Assembly (NCBI GenBank): GCA_022828595.1
Contig: JAKGHH010000007.1
Location: 34,782,356 to 34,846,355, forward strand
Length of the DNA stretch: 64,000 nt
From: Nelumbo lutea
Taxonomy: Eukaryota; Streptophyta; Magnoliopsida; Proteales; Nelumbonaceae
Direction of reading: 5' to 3'
Shown here: positions 39,801-49,839 of the stretch, one piece after another
How the letters are laid out: the number at the start of each line of letters is the position of its first letter
Numbering within the stretch: the first letter of the stretch is position 1
The notes under the pieces: generated by a model
The model's database searches: none
The model's input: the letters and a program-made list of their open reading frames with translations, nothing else
What the model was told of the DNA's origin: nothing
Position numbers and translations under genes: made by a program

Positions 39801-42800
39801 AGGCACCTTCCTTTCTGATAACCTGGGCCTGTCTTGAAGGTGCCCCCCTGCCCCTAGGCATCATACTGCATTTAAGCCTTGTTGTGAGGATTATTTAATT
39901 GTTATTTTATAGTTGCTGTTAGTGTTAAGATGTTGTCAGTCAGTTATTTTCTTTCTTTCTTATTAGTTTGTTTCTAGGGAGTGCCGCCAGGGGCATACTT
40001 GTAATCTCCCATTCTTTTTATATTAAGTTAATATAAATAACTAAACTGGCGGCAGCCAGTAGTAGTAGGTTGTCTCTCAATCATATCTTCCTCTTCTCTT
40101 TTTCTCTCTCTCTCCATGAATGATTACATGGTATCAGAGCATAATTTTGGGCTATAAAGAATCGTTACTCTCATCTAAACCAAGCTCTTTTTCTCAGTTT
40201 CTTTTTTTTTTCTCTTGATCTCTTGGACGTGGAAGATAGAGAAACCTAATCGTACTGGTCAGGTCACTTGCGACTGCTTTCTTTGGGTTCTTCCTGAAGG
40301 GATAGGTTATCCATCACATGGACGCCAAAAGATTGCGGAATAAGGGGGCGAATTTCAAAAAATTTTCTCTCCCTTCAACTGGGAATCGAATTCCCTATTT
40401 AGAAAATCATATTTTCAAGGATCATTTTTGAACCATAAACTAAACCAGATCTGAACCAAAAGAAGTAGGGAGGGATTATACCCGATACGGAGAAGCAGTA
40501 TCTCCCAATGGAGGTGTTCACGCCTAAGGAATGATCCAAAATTTGCTCCCACTGAAGATGGCGCAGTGCAGGGTGGAGTAGAATCAACAGTGTTCTTCCA
40601 AAAGAACTTGACCCTTCGCAAGAATCAACTGGAAGACTTGTGAATACAACTCCAACCAATCTTTTCTCCAAAAGATTGATATCAAGATCAAATCTTGATT
40701 TCTCCCAAGAACTGGAGATCGAACTATTGGGGGCGGCGGCTGCAGGAAGGAGGCAGCAAGAGAGTATTCGCAGGGTGCAGAATTCTCTCTTCTTGTGATT
40801 TCAGCTCTGAAGACAAGGGTGTGTTGGTTGCATGTCTTAAAGCTGTCGCCCCCTCCTTTTATAATCTCAAAGGGATCAGCTCCTATTCCCATTAGGAGTT
40901 GGAGATCCAAATCATATTTGGATAAGAAGTCCCTTTAAGTGATAAGGGATAACCCTTATCTTGTCTACAGATCAGATTAGCCATCTCCTAATCTAATTAG
41001 GAGGCTTCCAGATCTAAATATTATTTAGATCTTGGACTCTCTAAGTGGATAGGGTATGGGCCCAATCCTATCAGCTGATCCATCTCAGAATTCACCCCTT
41101 TAAGTGACTAATCAAATTAGCCTAGTTCGAAATGGGCTTAAGGCCCATTTAAGGTTTTGTATTCACTTGGCCTTCCAAACTGTTGCCCAATTGGGTTTCC
41201 TTGTATGGCGTGGGACCCTAACATTGATCTACACATTAGCCACATGGGTTCGGTCCAGCCTTTGTTACAAGGCCTGGCCGAATACACTATTATGGACAGT
41301 GCACCCCGTGAAGACCATCTCATGGTCTCTATGGGCCCAACACTTAACCTAAGTGGTCCCTGGGTCAAGCCATCTTGTAACACCCATGGACTGTGGGCAA
41401 ATGCAAAATTAGCCCATCAGGTATTATCCTCAATGGTCTTACACTTAACCTCTCAGCCCATAATGATCATACACTGCCCGACAAGAGAGGACCTCTCCCT
41501 CAACTGCAAGGAACAATGTTGCACTCTCTGCTCATATGGATCCCGAGAATTAAAACCTTTTGCAAACCTTTTAGAAACCATAATATATATACTTTTATAT
41601 AAAATATATTTTGCAAAACAAATCTCAACGATTGAAATTGGCTGTCGGCAATCTTGGTTTCCATTAGTGAGAGTGCATCCCCGATCATTACCTTTGTTCG
41701 ACAAAGGGGCTGATCCTATCATTATGATCATCCACTCAGATGAATTCTCAGATTGTCCCAACATACCCAGGTTTTGACCCCCGCTAAGGATCTCACTGAA
41801 TGGTATATCAAAGACAGCCCAATCCGACACTTAGTGCAGTATCATAATCGAGTCTAGGGGTCGGGTGTAACTTTCCAGTTTTGCCCATCAATCTCCAAGG
41901 TCTAGGGCAATACTGGAAATCTGGTCCAGTTCAAAGATTCAATTAATTCTACACTGTATGTGCCTAAGGTCTCACTTTGACAGCTGAGACAGGCCACCCC
42001 AACCGACTTGGTGGCACCACAGTGTCAGCCTTGTCAGGATAGGTCTCCCCTGATCGACCCACTGGCTGTGAACATTCTAAATGAACACGAGTCTCATTAA
42101 GTGTCCAGTTTAAGGGTATTACACAGAAACATACCAAGGGAATATGAATCAAATATGAACTTTTATTCATTTACAATAAACTCATAAAGTACATCATCTT
42201 GATTGAAGCTAAGGGCATACAAAACTGTCTAACACTTGGTCATAACACCAAGGAAATCTCAATAGAAGAGGGGCGATGCTGTAAAGACTCTTCTCTTTGT
42301 TCAATGCTGTGAGAATTGATTTCTGGGTTTGCACCTTCGTACAGGTGTTGGACAGGGTACGTGTTCCTTGTTTTTTCCTGTGGTCAATGGTGTGAAGGCC
42401 TTGTTTTTGGGTTTACACCTTTGTACATACGTTGGACTGTTAGTAAGCATGCACTGTAGTCAAATTGCTAGTAGACTGTTTTAACGACTGGTTGCTGGAT
42501 TGATTACTGGGCTGTTTTGATAGCCAAACTAGCACTGGGCTGGTTTCAACATTTTTTTTTCTTTTTTCAGAAGTAAAATTCTTGGGGATTTAGCACTTTG
42601 ATTGTGGCTGTGGTGTAGTTGTGTGGGATCTAGTCTGGTACACTTGTTATTCTGGTTCTTGTAGTGTAGACTCTCTTCCTCAATGGCAAACTATGATTCA
42701 ACTTCATCTGGGGTTACACCAACCCGTAGCACAGCTGGTATGGGAGGTGAAAACATGATGTTTCCCATGCCCATTACCCCTTTAAATGGTCTAAACTACC

Positions 42801-45800
42801 TGGAGTGGGCTAAAAGTGTAAAACTTTATGTAACGACAAGGGGAAAAGCTGGTTACATAAATGGGAGGGTGAAAGAACCCAAGAGTGAGACAGCTGAACA
42901 TGATAGATGGGACCAAGAAAACAGTATGGTGATGTCTTGGCTCCTTGCAGCCATGGAACCTGATGTGAAGAAGAACTTTATGTGGGCAGACACCGCTAGT
43001 GAGATTTGGGAACAGGCCAAAACTACCTATTCTGAGCAAAGGCATTATGCCAAGGTTTACTAGTTGCAAGCTGAATCCTCAACCTGTAAATAGGGAAATC
43101 GCAGTTTGTCTTCCTATTATTCAGCCCTTACCTCCGTGTGGAAAGAATTGGATCATTATCAGGCTATAGAGTGGAAACATGATGACGATGCTAAGGCCTA
43201 CAAGAAGTTGGTTTCTCAGCAGCGTGTGTTTGTCTTCTTGTTGGGACTGAGCCCTGCCTATGAACCCTTGAGAGTTCAGATCTTACGAAGCAAAGAGTTG
43301 TCGTCGGTTCACGAGGTATACGCCCTTATTCAATCGGAAGAAAGTAGGTGGAGTGTGATGGTTACAACCGAGGGGGAGAAACAAATTGCTTTGGCTGCAA
43401 TGAGTAATAACAACATGGGGAAGAAAAGTGACACCAAGAAGGCTGATGATAAAGACAAGTTGTACCCACTGTCGGCACTCACGACATACACGTGACACAT
43501 GTTGGGACATTCACGGGAAGCCCAAGTGGGCAGTGAAGAACCAAGAACAGGGTAAAGGGCAAGGTTAGAAGAAGATGAACACAACACATAATGCAACACA
43601 TGTGGCAACCCAAGATACTCAAGTTGCCGGTACTACCCGGGACCACCTTACTAATTCTGACCCCAAGGAAGATATAATGAATTCCTTCAAAGACCACTTG
43701 GAGTCATGGTAGGGCTTTGTGACAGATGGATAGTTTGGTACTTCTACATCATTTGCATCTACGTCAGGTAATGCGACTTCTGCATTCCATGTCACTCCCA
43801 CTGGTTCCCCTTGGATCATTGACTCAGGGGCCTCCAACCACATGACCGGTAAGCCGAACTTGTTTCAGACTTATAGCCTTTTGTCAGGAAGGGATAAAGT
43901 GAGACTTGCAGATGGATCATTCTCCTCCATTGCAGGCCAATGATCGATATCTCTTCCCCATGGCCTTAACCTGAATTGTGTATTGCATGTCCCTCAACTT
44001 CCTATAAATTTGCTTTCAATTAGTAGTATCACAAGCTCTTTAAACTGTAGTGTAACATTTTTTCCTGGTTCATGTGTTTTTCAGGATCCAACTTCTGGGA
44101 GGACGATTGGTAGAGGGAGCCTAGTGGATGGTCTACATTCTCGACAACAAAGCTGGTCTCTCGGTGTCATCCTCAGAGTCACATGGTCAGTCAAATAAAA
44201 GTCAATTTTTTTTTGTGGCATAGTCGGTTAGGTTATGTTTTTTTTGAAATAGTAAAGTCTTTGTTCCCGGTTTTATTTAAGTCATGTTCAATGTCAGAGT
44301 TCCAGTGTCAAATGTGTCAGTTGACCAAACAATGTAGAACAACTTTTCACTCAAATAATAAAAGATCAAGTGTTCATTTTCATGTTGTGTATTCTGATGT
44401 ATGGGGGTCTATTACTATAATCTCTGAGGGTGGATATAAGTACTTTATCACATTGATCGATGACTACTCTCGCTATACATGGGTATTCCCTATGCGTAGT
44501 AGAGACGAAGTTCCAAAGATTGTGAAAGACTTCCAGAGGATGGTATTTACGCAATTCCATGTTGAAATACAAATCTTTCAATCCGACAATACAAAAGAAT
44601 ATTTCCATGGTGAGTTCAACGAGTTCTTTGCCTCCCAAATCTATTCATAGGATCTCATGCGCAAGAACACCACAACAAAATGGTGTTGCAAAAAGAAAAA
44701 ACAGACACCTCTTGAGGTAGTTCGCGGGATTATGTTACACATGAATGTTTCAAAAAGGTTTTGGATGGATGCTATACTTGCAACTGCTTATGTCATCAAT
44801 CGCATGCCCTCCAGAATGTTGAACTACATGGCCCCTCATCAGTTGTTGTTCCCTCAGTCCCCTTTATTTTCCATTCCTATGAGATTTTTTGGTTGTCGTG
44901 CCTTTGTCCACGATCTGTCTCCGTCTCGAGGTAAGTTAGACCCTTGGTCCATTCCTTGTATCTTCCTTGGATATCCCTCATCTCAAAAAGGGTATCAGTG
45001 TTTTGATCTCGTTAGTCATAAGTTTTTTGTGTCTATGGATGTGTCCTTCTTTGAGTATGAGCCATTCTTCCCTTCTTCTCGAGTAGTAGTGTGGAAGAGG
45101 AGAAGCAGGTTCAGGTCTGCCAAGTATCCCTTCCTTCTATTCCAGACCTTGCTCCCTTTTGTGTCTTCCAATGTACATGCCGTCGAGATCAACAATGTGA
45201 TATGTGGAGCAGCCAAACATTGAGCAACCGACACCGTTAGGCTCCCAGGAGGTAAGTCCAGTCCCTGTTGCACCTACTGATACCCCTACTACTGTGGATG
45301 ACCTTGACATTCCTATTGCTCAAAGAAAGGGAGTCAGGTCATGCACTACCAAACACCCCATTACCTAATATGTCTCCTATGATCACATTTCCCCCTCATA
45401 CCGAGCCTTTCTATCTGCAGTTGATTGCATCCCTGTTCCCAGAAATTTTGTAGAAGCCTTAAAATGCCCCAATGCCATGAAAGATGAGATTGATGCTCTT
45501 CATAAAAATCAAACTTGGGAATTGGTGGATCTTCCAAAGGGGAAAGACCCCGTGGGGTGTAAGTGGGTGTTTACAGTTAAACACAAGGTAGACGGGACAA
45601 TTGAAAGGTACAAAGCAAGATTAATAGCCAAAGGGTACACTCAAGTGTACGGGGTTGACTATGATGAGACTTTTGCTCCAATAGCTAAGATTTACTCAAT
45701 TAGGGTTCTCCTGTCATTACCTGCTAACCTTGATTGGGAATTGCATCAACTGGACATAAATAATGCTTTTTTAAATGATGACCTAGAGGAGGAAGTATAC

Positions 45801-48247
45801 ATGGTTCAACCCCCTGGATTCTGTGCCAAGGGAAGTAAAAATAAAGTGTGCAAGCTGAGAAAGTCTCTTTATGGTTTAAAACAATTTCCCAGAGCTTGGT
45901 TCAGTAAGTTTCACATGGTAGTTCAGCAGGTAGGCTTCAAACAATGTCAGTTTGATCATACACTCTTTGTGAAAAGATGTCAGGAACATGTTGCTGTATT
46001 GATAGTGTATGTGGATGATATCATCATTACAGGAAATTGGAGTTCAGAAATACAAAAATTGAAACAATTCCTTGCATCTAAATTTGAAGTGAAAGATTTA
46101 GGTCCCCTGAAGTATTTCCTTGGAATTGAAGTCGCTCGCTCAGAAAGGGGTATCTTCATTTCTCATAGGAAATACAACCTTGATCTATTACAAGACACAT
46201 GCAAATTAGGTGCAAGGCCAGTAAATACTCCCATGGATGTTGACCACAAGTTGGGTGACTGTGATGGTGAACCTCTGAAAGATATGAAACAGTTTCAAAG
46301 GTTAGTGGGAAAGATGATTTATTTGTCCATGACCTGTCCAGACATTACCTATTCAGTTGGGGTTCTAAGCCAATTCATGCACTCTCCTAAGAAACCACAC
46401 ATGGAGGCAGCAAAGAGAGTTCTTAGATACTTGAAAAAGTATCCCGGAACAGGTCTAATATTCAGTAAACATAATCACCTAAATGTGGAAGTCTTTATAG
46501 ATGCTGATTGGGCAAGTGCTGTGGATGATAGAAAGTCCACGAGTGGGTATTGCACATTTGTGGGAGGAAACCTAGTGACCTGGAAAAGCAAGAAACAAAG
46601 TGTGGTAGCAAGGTCAAGTGCTGAAGCTGAATATAGAGCAGCACATGGGGTGGCTGAAGTTCTTTGGCTAAAAAATCTTCTAGGGGTGTTTGGAGTTGTT
46701 GTTCACAATCCTATGTCTCTTTACTATGACAACAAGGCATCCATAAACATCGCCAGCAACCCTGTCCTACATGAGAGGACCAAGCACATTGAGGTGGACA
46801 AACACTTCATAAGGGAAAAATTGGGAAAAAGGGAAATTTGCATCCCTTATGTCAACTCCAAGGAACAACTCGTTGATGTCCTCACAAAAGGGCTTCCACA
46901 CTCGTGGCACAATGAGTTATGTGACAAGCTGGGCATGATAGACATATTCAACCCAACTTGAGGGGGAGTGTTGTGAGGATTATTTAATTGTTATTTTATA
47001 GTTGCTGTTAGTGTTAAGATGCTGTCAGTCAGTTTTTTTCTTTCTTTCTTATTAATTTGTTTCTAGGGAGTGCCGCCAGGGGCATACTTGTAATCTCCCA
47101 TTCCTTTTATATTAAGTTAATATAAATAACTAAACTGGCGGCAGCCAGTAGTAGTAGGTTTTTGTCTCTCAATCATATCTTCCTCTTCTTCTCTTTCTCT
47201 CTCTCTCTCTCTCCATGAATGATACAAGCCTGTTGTTGCAAATGCTATTCACAGGAACCAAGCCTTGAGATTGCAGAGAAACCAAAGACTACAATCTGGG
47301 CAGCAGTACAAGCGGATAGGGACTAACTGTTGGTTGCACCAACGGGTTGCGGGTTGAAATTGGTAACGGATTGTGACCTGTGGGCTGCCTCATCTGCCTC
47401 ACTTGAAAGGAATTCTCAAGAGGCGCCTGTTCAGAAACTGAACATTATGCCCAATTTGCAGTGAACAGATGGGAGGGAAATGGGGGAGCTTCGAGCTTGT
47501 TCAACCCCCCAGTTACCAGAGAGCCAAAGCTATCAGCCTCAACCTCCATTGAAGTATGACGTCCATTGATGAAACTAAATGCAACTTGGTTAATGATAAA
47601 AAAAAAAGAAAAAAAGAGATGCTACCTGTTTTATATTCTTACTGTTGGAAGAGAGTAGGTAAATGCTTTTTCTTGGGCCAAGTAGCCCTTGTATCACCAA
47701 CGGAAGAAAATGTTACACTTAATAATCCCATGTATTGAATTAAGAATTAAGATGCATCTTTAGGCTGTCTTGTGATTTTAGGCATCCATGGTGGTGGACA
47801 CAGTCCATGATGCTAGTATTGCCCAAGGAAAAAAAGTAGATGAAAGTATGAATTCTTTGAAGTAGGGATTGCAAATTCCAGAGTTTCAGAAAATTCAAGG
47901 TCAGATTGGAAATTCGTCTAGTTTCAACTGTTCAGAGAATACATTATCTGACAAATCCCATCTATTGTGCATCATAAGATCAAAAGTTTTACATGTAGTG
48001 CTTGTTTTAATTGTGAAATACGGAAATCTGTCCCTGCAGCCATTGGCCTACATTTCCACAGATATTTATTAAGGGGGAGTTTATTGGAGGCTCAGATATT
48101 ATTCTCAACATGCATCAGGTAAAGATCCTACATCAAATGTGTATTGACCTAAATTGGTTTCTATTTGGTTGCTCTAATTTCCTTGTCCATCCAATGCAGT
48201 CTGGGGAGCTGAAGGAAAAGCTCAAGGATATTTCTGTTGACAATTAA
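30339..48247 (+). CDS. GRXS15: Mitochondrial monothiol CGFS glutaredoxin, six coding exons, 165 aa
   Basis: Class II (CGFS) glutaredoxin that holds or transfers [2Fe-2S] clusters in the mitochondrial matrix. Coding exons: 30339-30413, 33444-33572, 33714-33813, 38020-38086, 48040-48118 and 48200-48247. All junctions have GT/AG, and the phases sum to 166 codons with a TAA stop. Residues 1-45 ([20 protein letters not shown]...) are basic and hydroxylated, a mitochondrial presequence. The core shows [20 protein letters not shown] then S (the CGFS site), [35 protein letters not shown] (cis-proline and the GG-x-D glutathione-binding motif) and [12 protein letters not shown]. Length matches Arabidopsis GRXS15 (169 aa). 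An upstream non-coding exon is implied by the acceptor at 30255. Coding intron 1 contains the assembly gap and a second damaged exon 1 (31861). Intron 4 (9.95 kb) contains a MITE, a complete Copia element and a solo LTR. Confidence 0.93.
30878..30977. other. Assembly gap of exactly 100 N
   Basis: Exactly 100 N, the conventional size for a gap of unknown length. It lies inside the first coding intron of GRXS15. Confidence 0.99.
30978..32385. repeat. Right copy of the contig-end duplication, indel-rich
   Basis: Matches 29506-30877 in order, but with many one- or two-base insertions and deletions (CATTTGCCAGACC versus CATTTGCAGACC, for example). Its exon 1 equivalent (31861 on) has an early in-frame stop caused by such changes. 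The pattern resembles unpolished long-read sequence at a contig end rather than an old duplication. Confidence 0.75.
32396..32600 (+). mobile_element. LINE reverse transcriptase C-terminal fragment
   Basis: Broken frames give [18 protein letters not shown] and [20 protein letters not shown], the conserved region between the LINE reverse transcriptase and the zinc-knuckle domain. Stops interrupt it. It lies in the first coding intron of GRXS15. Confidence 0.55.
32650..32827. repeat. GGTCC/CCAAT-rich repeat, right end only
   Basis: Repeated GATCCAATTGG and AATCCAATG words, ending CCATTGACAGCCCTAG, which in reverse is CTAGGGCTGTCAATGG, the family end. The left end is not recognisable. Confidence 0.4.
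34110..34164. repeat. (CA)n microsatellite with CGCACA interruptions
   Basis: About 55 bp of CA repeat, with GCACACGCACACGC variants in the middle, in intron 3 of GRXS15. ORFs across it are artefacts. Confidence 0.9.
34215..34400 (-). mobile_element. LINE reverse transcriptase fragment (RTE-like)
   Basis: Read in reverse the sequence gives [20 protein letters not shown] then [10 protein letters not shown]. The K-A-x-G-P-D-x-I-P block is finger motif 1 of LINE reverse transcriptases, and the spacing resembles the plant RTE-type consensus (KMKSGKAVGPDNIPIEVWK). Only this small part is present. Confidence 0.5.
34700..35151 (+). mobile_element. LINE zinc-knuckle (zf-RVT) fragment
   Basis: An open stretch encodes [20 protein letters not shown] then YGLW. 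This is the C-x2-(C/S)-x4-E-x2-x-H-L-L-L-H-C knuckle at the end of plant L1-type ORF2, with the last Cys changed to Tyr. It is an intronic relic in GRXS15. Confidence 0.6.
35210..35594. other. Intron sequence with A-rich runs
   Basis: Contains AAAATTTATTAAAAGGAATA repeated in short form and a poly-A run at about 35538-35552, probably the remains of LINE 3' ends. No gene. Confidence 0.35.
35595..36930 (+). mobile_element. L1-type LINE, 5'-truncated, ORF2 C-terminus and tail
   Basis: Starts inside ORF2 with [20 protein letters not shown] and KGGLGI, then continues with small frame changes to [10 protein letters not shown] 290-codon open frame (35915-36787) follows with [39 protein letters not shown], the knuckle [20 protein letters not shown], and [20 protein letters not shown]. 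The 3' part ends TTATTAATGAAATACTTTACC then a short poly-A near 36918, matching the reversed end of the LINE at 56113. At least two frame breaks lie before 35915. Confidence 0.8.
36990..37790 (-). mobile_element. LINE 3' end with RNase H domain
   Basis: Poly-T at about 36991-37000 is the tail of a minus-strand copy. The frame 37569-37159 encodes an RNase H-like domain: [43 protein letters not shown] and [13 protein letters not shown]. The usual catalytic D of the EGDS motif is G here (EGGS). Upstream (to about 37790) the reverse strand reads [20 protein letters not shown], the end of the zinc-knuckle region, with a stop nearby. A dead copy. Confidence 0.7.
38073..38284 (+). repeat. 106-bp tandem duplication that copies the exon 4 splice donor of GRXS15
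   Basis: GTAAAAGCCTTCAGGTAAGT occurs at 38073 and again at 38179, and the text between matches to AAAGTTAT at about 38178 and 38284. The unit begins 14 bp before the end of GRXS15 exon 4, so the second copy carries a duplicate of the exon end and donor. Confidence 0.85.
38294..38593. other. Intron sequence headed by poly-T
   Basis: Begins with a run of T then GACAAAGGTAATGTATTAAG, similar in form to the reversed LINE 3' ends in this window, so it is probably a minus-strand LINE tail. Nothing coding is recognised. Confidence 0.35.
38602..39394. mobile_element. hAT-type non-autonomous element with perfect 8-bp duplication
   Basis: The 793-bp element lies between identical CAAGACTA at 38594-38601 and 39395-39402. 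Left end TAGGGGTGAGCATGGG; the right end in reverse is TAGGGGTGAGAAAATGGG. The interior is rich in GGTTCCA and GGAACC words in both orientations. It has no transposase. An 8-bp duplication and TAGGGGTG ends place it with hAT. It lies in intron 4 of GRXS15. Confidence 0.85.
39067..39135 (+). mobile_element. Possible SINE head nested in the hAT element
   Basis: AGTAACTCGATGGTCAATTG fits a degenerate Pol III A box, and GCTTGGGCTCAAATC fits a B box about 45 bp later, as in tRNA-derived SINEs. No target duplication or tail was resolved. Confidence 0.35.
39403..39874. other. Intron sequence before the Copia element
   Basis: More GC-rich than its surroundings. The minus-strand frame 39864-39613 ([12 protein letters not shown]...) could be a LINE ORF1 linker fragment, but no domain is clear. 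Confidence 0.3.
40295..42234. mobile_element. Solo LTR, copy 1, nested in the Copia leader
   Basis: The 1,940-bp block starts TGAAGGGATAGG and ends AAACTGTCTAACA. It is a close match to 51925-53872 and 59252-61201. Flanks CTTCC and CTTGG are only partly alike. With the TG...CA ends and the clean 5-bp duplication of copy 2, a solo LTR is the best reading. In reverse it begins TGTTAGACAGTTTTGTATGC, also a typical LTR start, so orientation is open. It must be younger than the Copia insertion it interrupts. Confidence 0.75.
42683..43495 (+). pseudogene. Copia gag, broken
   Basis: Opens with an ATG and encodes [20 protein letters not shown], the N-terminal Copia gag pattern, then [21 protein letters not shown] stop follows at about 43061 and another near 43091. 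The remainder ([38 protein letters not shown]) continues without a new start and then loses frame near 43495. The zinc-knuckle region is not recognisable. Functional gag is therefore unlikely. Confidence 0.85.
43800..45220 (+). pseudogene. Copia protease and integrase, broken
   Basis: The protease active site appears as [14 protein letters not shown] at about 43806-43850, with a stop near 43942. The integrase begins [10 protein letters not shown] (the second histidine of HHCC is not clear) followed by CQMCQLTKQ. It has the first catalytic Asp in VVYSDVWG and the second in IFQSDNT. The region of the third catalytic residue (around 44650-44700) is split by a stop and frameshift, and the C-terminal part resumes at 44700 with [18 protein letters not shown] and [20 protein letters not shown]. 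Several breaks make it non-functional. Confidence 0.85.
45477..46961 (+). CDS. Copia reverse transcriptase and RNase H, open frame of 494 codons
   Basis: Part of the Copia polyprotein, still open. Reverse transcriptase (about residues 15-250) shows [56 protein letters not shown] and the catalytic [13 protein letters not shown]. RNase H (about 345-480) shows [43 protein letters not shown] and [12 protein letters not shown], then [10 protein letters not shown]. It ends 8 bp before the 3' LTR, after the polypurine tract begins. The upstream polyprotein is interrupted, so this ATG is only an internal methionine and the protein is not expected to be made normally. Confidence 0.85.
   Translation: MKDEIDALHKNQTWELVDLPKGKDPVGCKWVFTVKHKVDGTIERYKARLIAKGYTQVYGVDYDETFAPIAKIYSIRVLLSLPANLDWELHQLDINNAFLNDDLEEEVYMVQPPGFCAKGSKNKVCKLRKSLYGLKQFPRAWFSKFHMVVQQVGFKQCQFDHTLFVKRCQEHVAVLIVYVDDIIITGNWSSEIQKLKQFLASKFEVKDLGPLKYFLGIEVARSERGIFISHRKYNLDLLQDTCKLGARPVNTPMDVDHKLGDCDGEPLKDMKQFQRLVGKMIYLSMTCPDITYSVGVLSQFMHSPKKPHMEAAKRVLRYLKKYPGTGLIFSKHNHLNVEVFIDADWASAVDDRKSTSGYCTFVGGNLVTWKSKKQSVVARSSAEAEYRAAHGVAEVLWLKNLLGVFGVVVHNPMSLYYDNKASINIASNPVLHERTKHIEVDKHFIREKLGKREICIPYVNSKEQLVDVLTKGLPHSWHNELCDKLGMIDIFNPT
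47232..48039. other. Intron 4 sequence after the Copia element
   Basis: No element boundary is resolved. An A-rich run at about 47597-47620 may be the tail of an older retroposon. The polypyrimidine tract and CTGCAG acceptor of GRXS15 exon 5 lie at the end. Confidence 0.4.
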
Positions 48248-48784
48248 GAGTCAGGTGAAAGCTATTACAACTGACGATAAGAGTCTAGGGGGCACTTGGG
48301 ATCTGCTGCTCGCCACGCTGTGTGGGCTCTCTAGGGGGGTGCATGGATCTTTTATAATTTCCTTTTCATATTTGTTCACCTTATTTGGCAGCACTCTATT
48401 GTAAGAGAAGTGATTTCTTAAAGTTCACAGAATTCAATAATAAGACTTGGGCTGCTTAGATTTTCTTTTATAAAAGGCTAAAAGCATTAAGCATGGTTAT
48501 GTTCAACGCATTGGTGACAAAAATGAGTTATAGAGTCTAGATCCAAGTCCACCCCATTTGGTAATTGTAAACTAAGATTCTTTAAGAAGTTTTTGTTTAA
48601 AAAAATTCTGGATGGAGGGACACTGACCTCAAAATTTTATTAACCATTATCTAACGGAAAATGAGAATAAAACAGTGTTCAAAAAATCATTAAAAATACA
48701 ACCATGAATCAAGAACCATATCTAATACTATGAACATGTAAACCAATTGTATCTTCAAAAAATAAGCCTTCCAATTCGAGGAGC
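48248..48784. other. 3' flank of GRXS15
   Basis: Probably includes the GRXS15 3' untranslated region. AATAATAAG near 48429 could serve as a polyadenylation signal. Nothing else recognised. Confidence 0.4.
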
Positions 48785-48792
48785 CATAACAG

Positions 48793-49056
48793 CATGGTTC
48801 AAAATATTGATACGGCCGATACCCCAAATCTCATTTCTCTTTGTTTTTTTTTTGGTGTATCGGCCTGTATCGAACCTCATTTCTCTTTATTTTTTAGGTT
48901 TTATAAAACCTGGTTCAGAGGGGTCGGTTTAAGGCCTGTCTATCCCCTGAACCGATTTAAACCCTAAAACACCCCTTGTAAGGGTGTTTCAGGAAGCCTC
49001 CGATACGATGCGCATCGGCCGATATGGCCCGTAACTAATCAAAATTTTGAACCTTG
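48793..49056. mobile_element. MITE with CAAGGTTCAAAATATTGATAC-type ends
   Basis: The 264-bp element has the left end CATGGTTCAAAATATTGATA and a right end that in reverse is CAAGGTTCAAAATTTTGATT. Flanks CATAACAG (48785-48792) and CATAACAA (49057-49064) form an 8-bp duplication with one mismatch. The GATACGGCCGATAC and CATCGGCCGATATGG words inside are characteristic. Same family as 10964-11133. Confidence 0.65.
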
Positions 49057-49839
49057 CATAACAACTTGAGCAAAAAAAAAGATCTGGTGGCTCAATGTTA
49101 AAATCAGGGTTAATTACCTTTGTATATCTTATACATTGGACTGTACCCTTCGGAGTCTGGCATGGCAAAGAACAGTAGATTGTTACTCGTTGCTCTCCAC
49201 CCTGTTTTGCTCTCTACCCTATGTCAGTAGCTTGCCCTTAGGTTGCGTTTGGTTGCAGTGCAATTTTATTTGCACTAGCACAAATGCATGAGTGCAAAGG
49301 ATAAAAAAAGCAAATTTTGGTTTAACTTTATTTTGGGTTTTATTTTTTTTTTCTGTTTCATGTTTTAATTTACTTCTTCATTTATACTGTAATCAAATAA
49401 AATAAGATAAAATTTAAAAGAAAAATAAGTTAGAATTTACACTCAAATCATTTGCGCTACCATAATTTTGCATCAGTACAATTTTGTTTAGACAAATCAC
49501 ACCAACTTCTGACCCTCCACCAAATTCGTTAACCAATGCCTACACCATTGTTGTCGTCCAACTGTCTACCAATTATAGTCCGGTGCTGGTTTGGGCGGAG
49601 CGGCGGATCGTTCTCCAAATCAGGGATTGACTTTACTTACCCCTGCATTAATCAAGAATGTTATTTGGCCTCATAATCTAATCATACAATGAATCCGAAA
49701 GCGAGGCTCAGTCTGTGAACACCTTTATTTCTTTTTTGTAAACTGCCCCAGTTTTTTTTGGTGACTCCACCTTTTCTTCACTCATTCTCGTTTTGAGTTT
49801 GATAACATGATTGATGAACAAGCAGCGTTGGGTTTGTGG

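Larger units (their letters stand above)
39880..47226 (+). mobile_element. Complete Copia LTR retrotransposon in GRXS15 intron 4
   Basis: Identical AGCCT flanks the element (39875-39879 and 47227-47231). The 5' LTR is 39880-40128 and the 3' LTR 46969-47226, both starting TGTTGTGAGG and ending in ACA. They differ by about five substitutions plus short CT/T-run indels. The primer binding site TGGTATCAGAGC (40129-40140) matches the initiator tRNA-Met type, and a polypurine tract GAGGGGGAG precedes the 3' LTR. The order gag, protease, integrase, reverse transcriptase, RNase H is that of Copia. gag and integrase are broken by stops and frameshifts, while the RT-RNase H part is open. A 1.94-kb solo LTR (40295-42234) is nested between the primer site and gag. 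The element is in the same orientation as GRXS15. Confidence 0.95.

Noticed and set aside
39880..40128. Copia 5' LTR as a possible alternative promoter for GRXS15 exons 5-6
   Set aside because: Possible because of the shared orientation, but nothing in the sequence shows a spliced LTR-derived transcript.
41157..41777. 206-codon ORF conserved in two of the three 1.95-kb blocks (also 52794-53414; shorter at 60091-60567)
   Set aside because: The two long versions differ at about a dozen amino acids, so most base differences change the protein, and copy 3 loses the frame. That is not purifying selection, and LTRs do not normally encode proteins.
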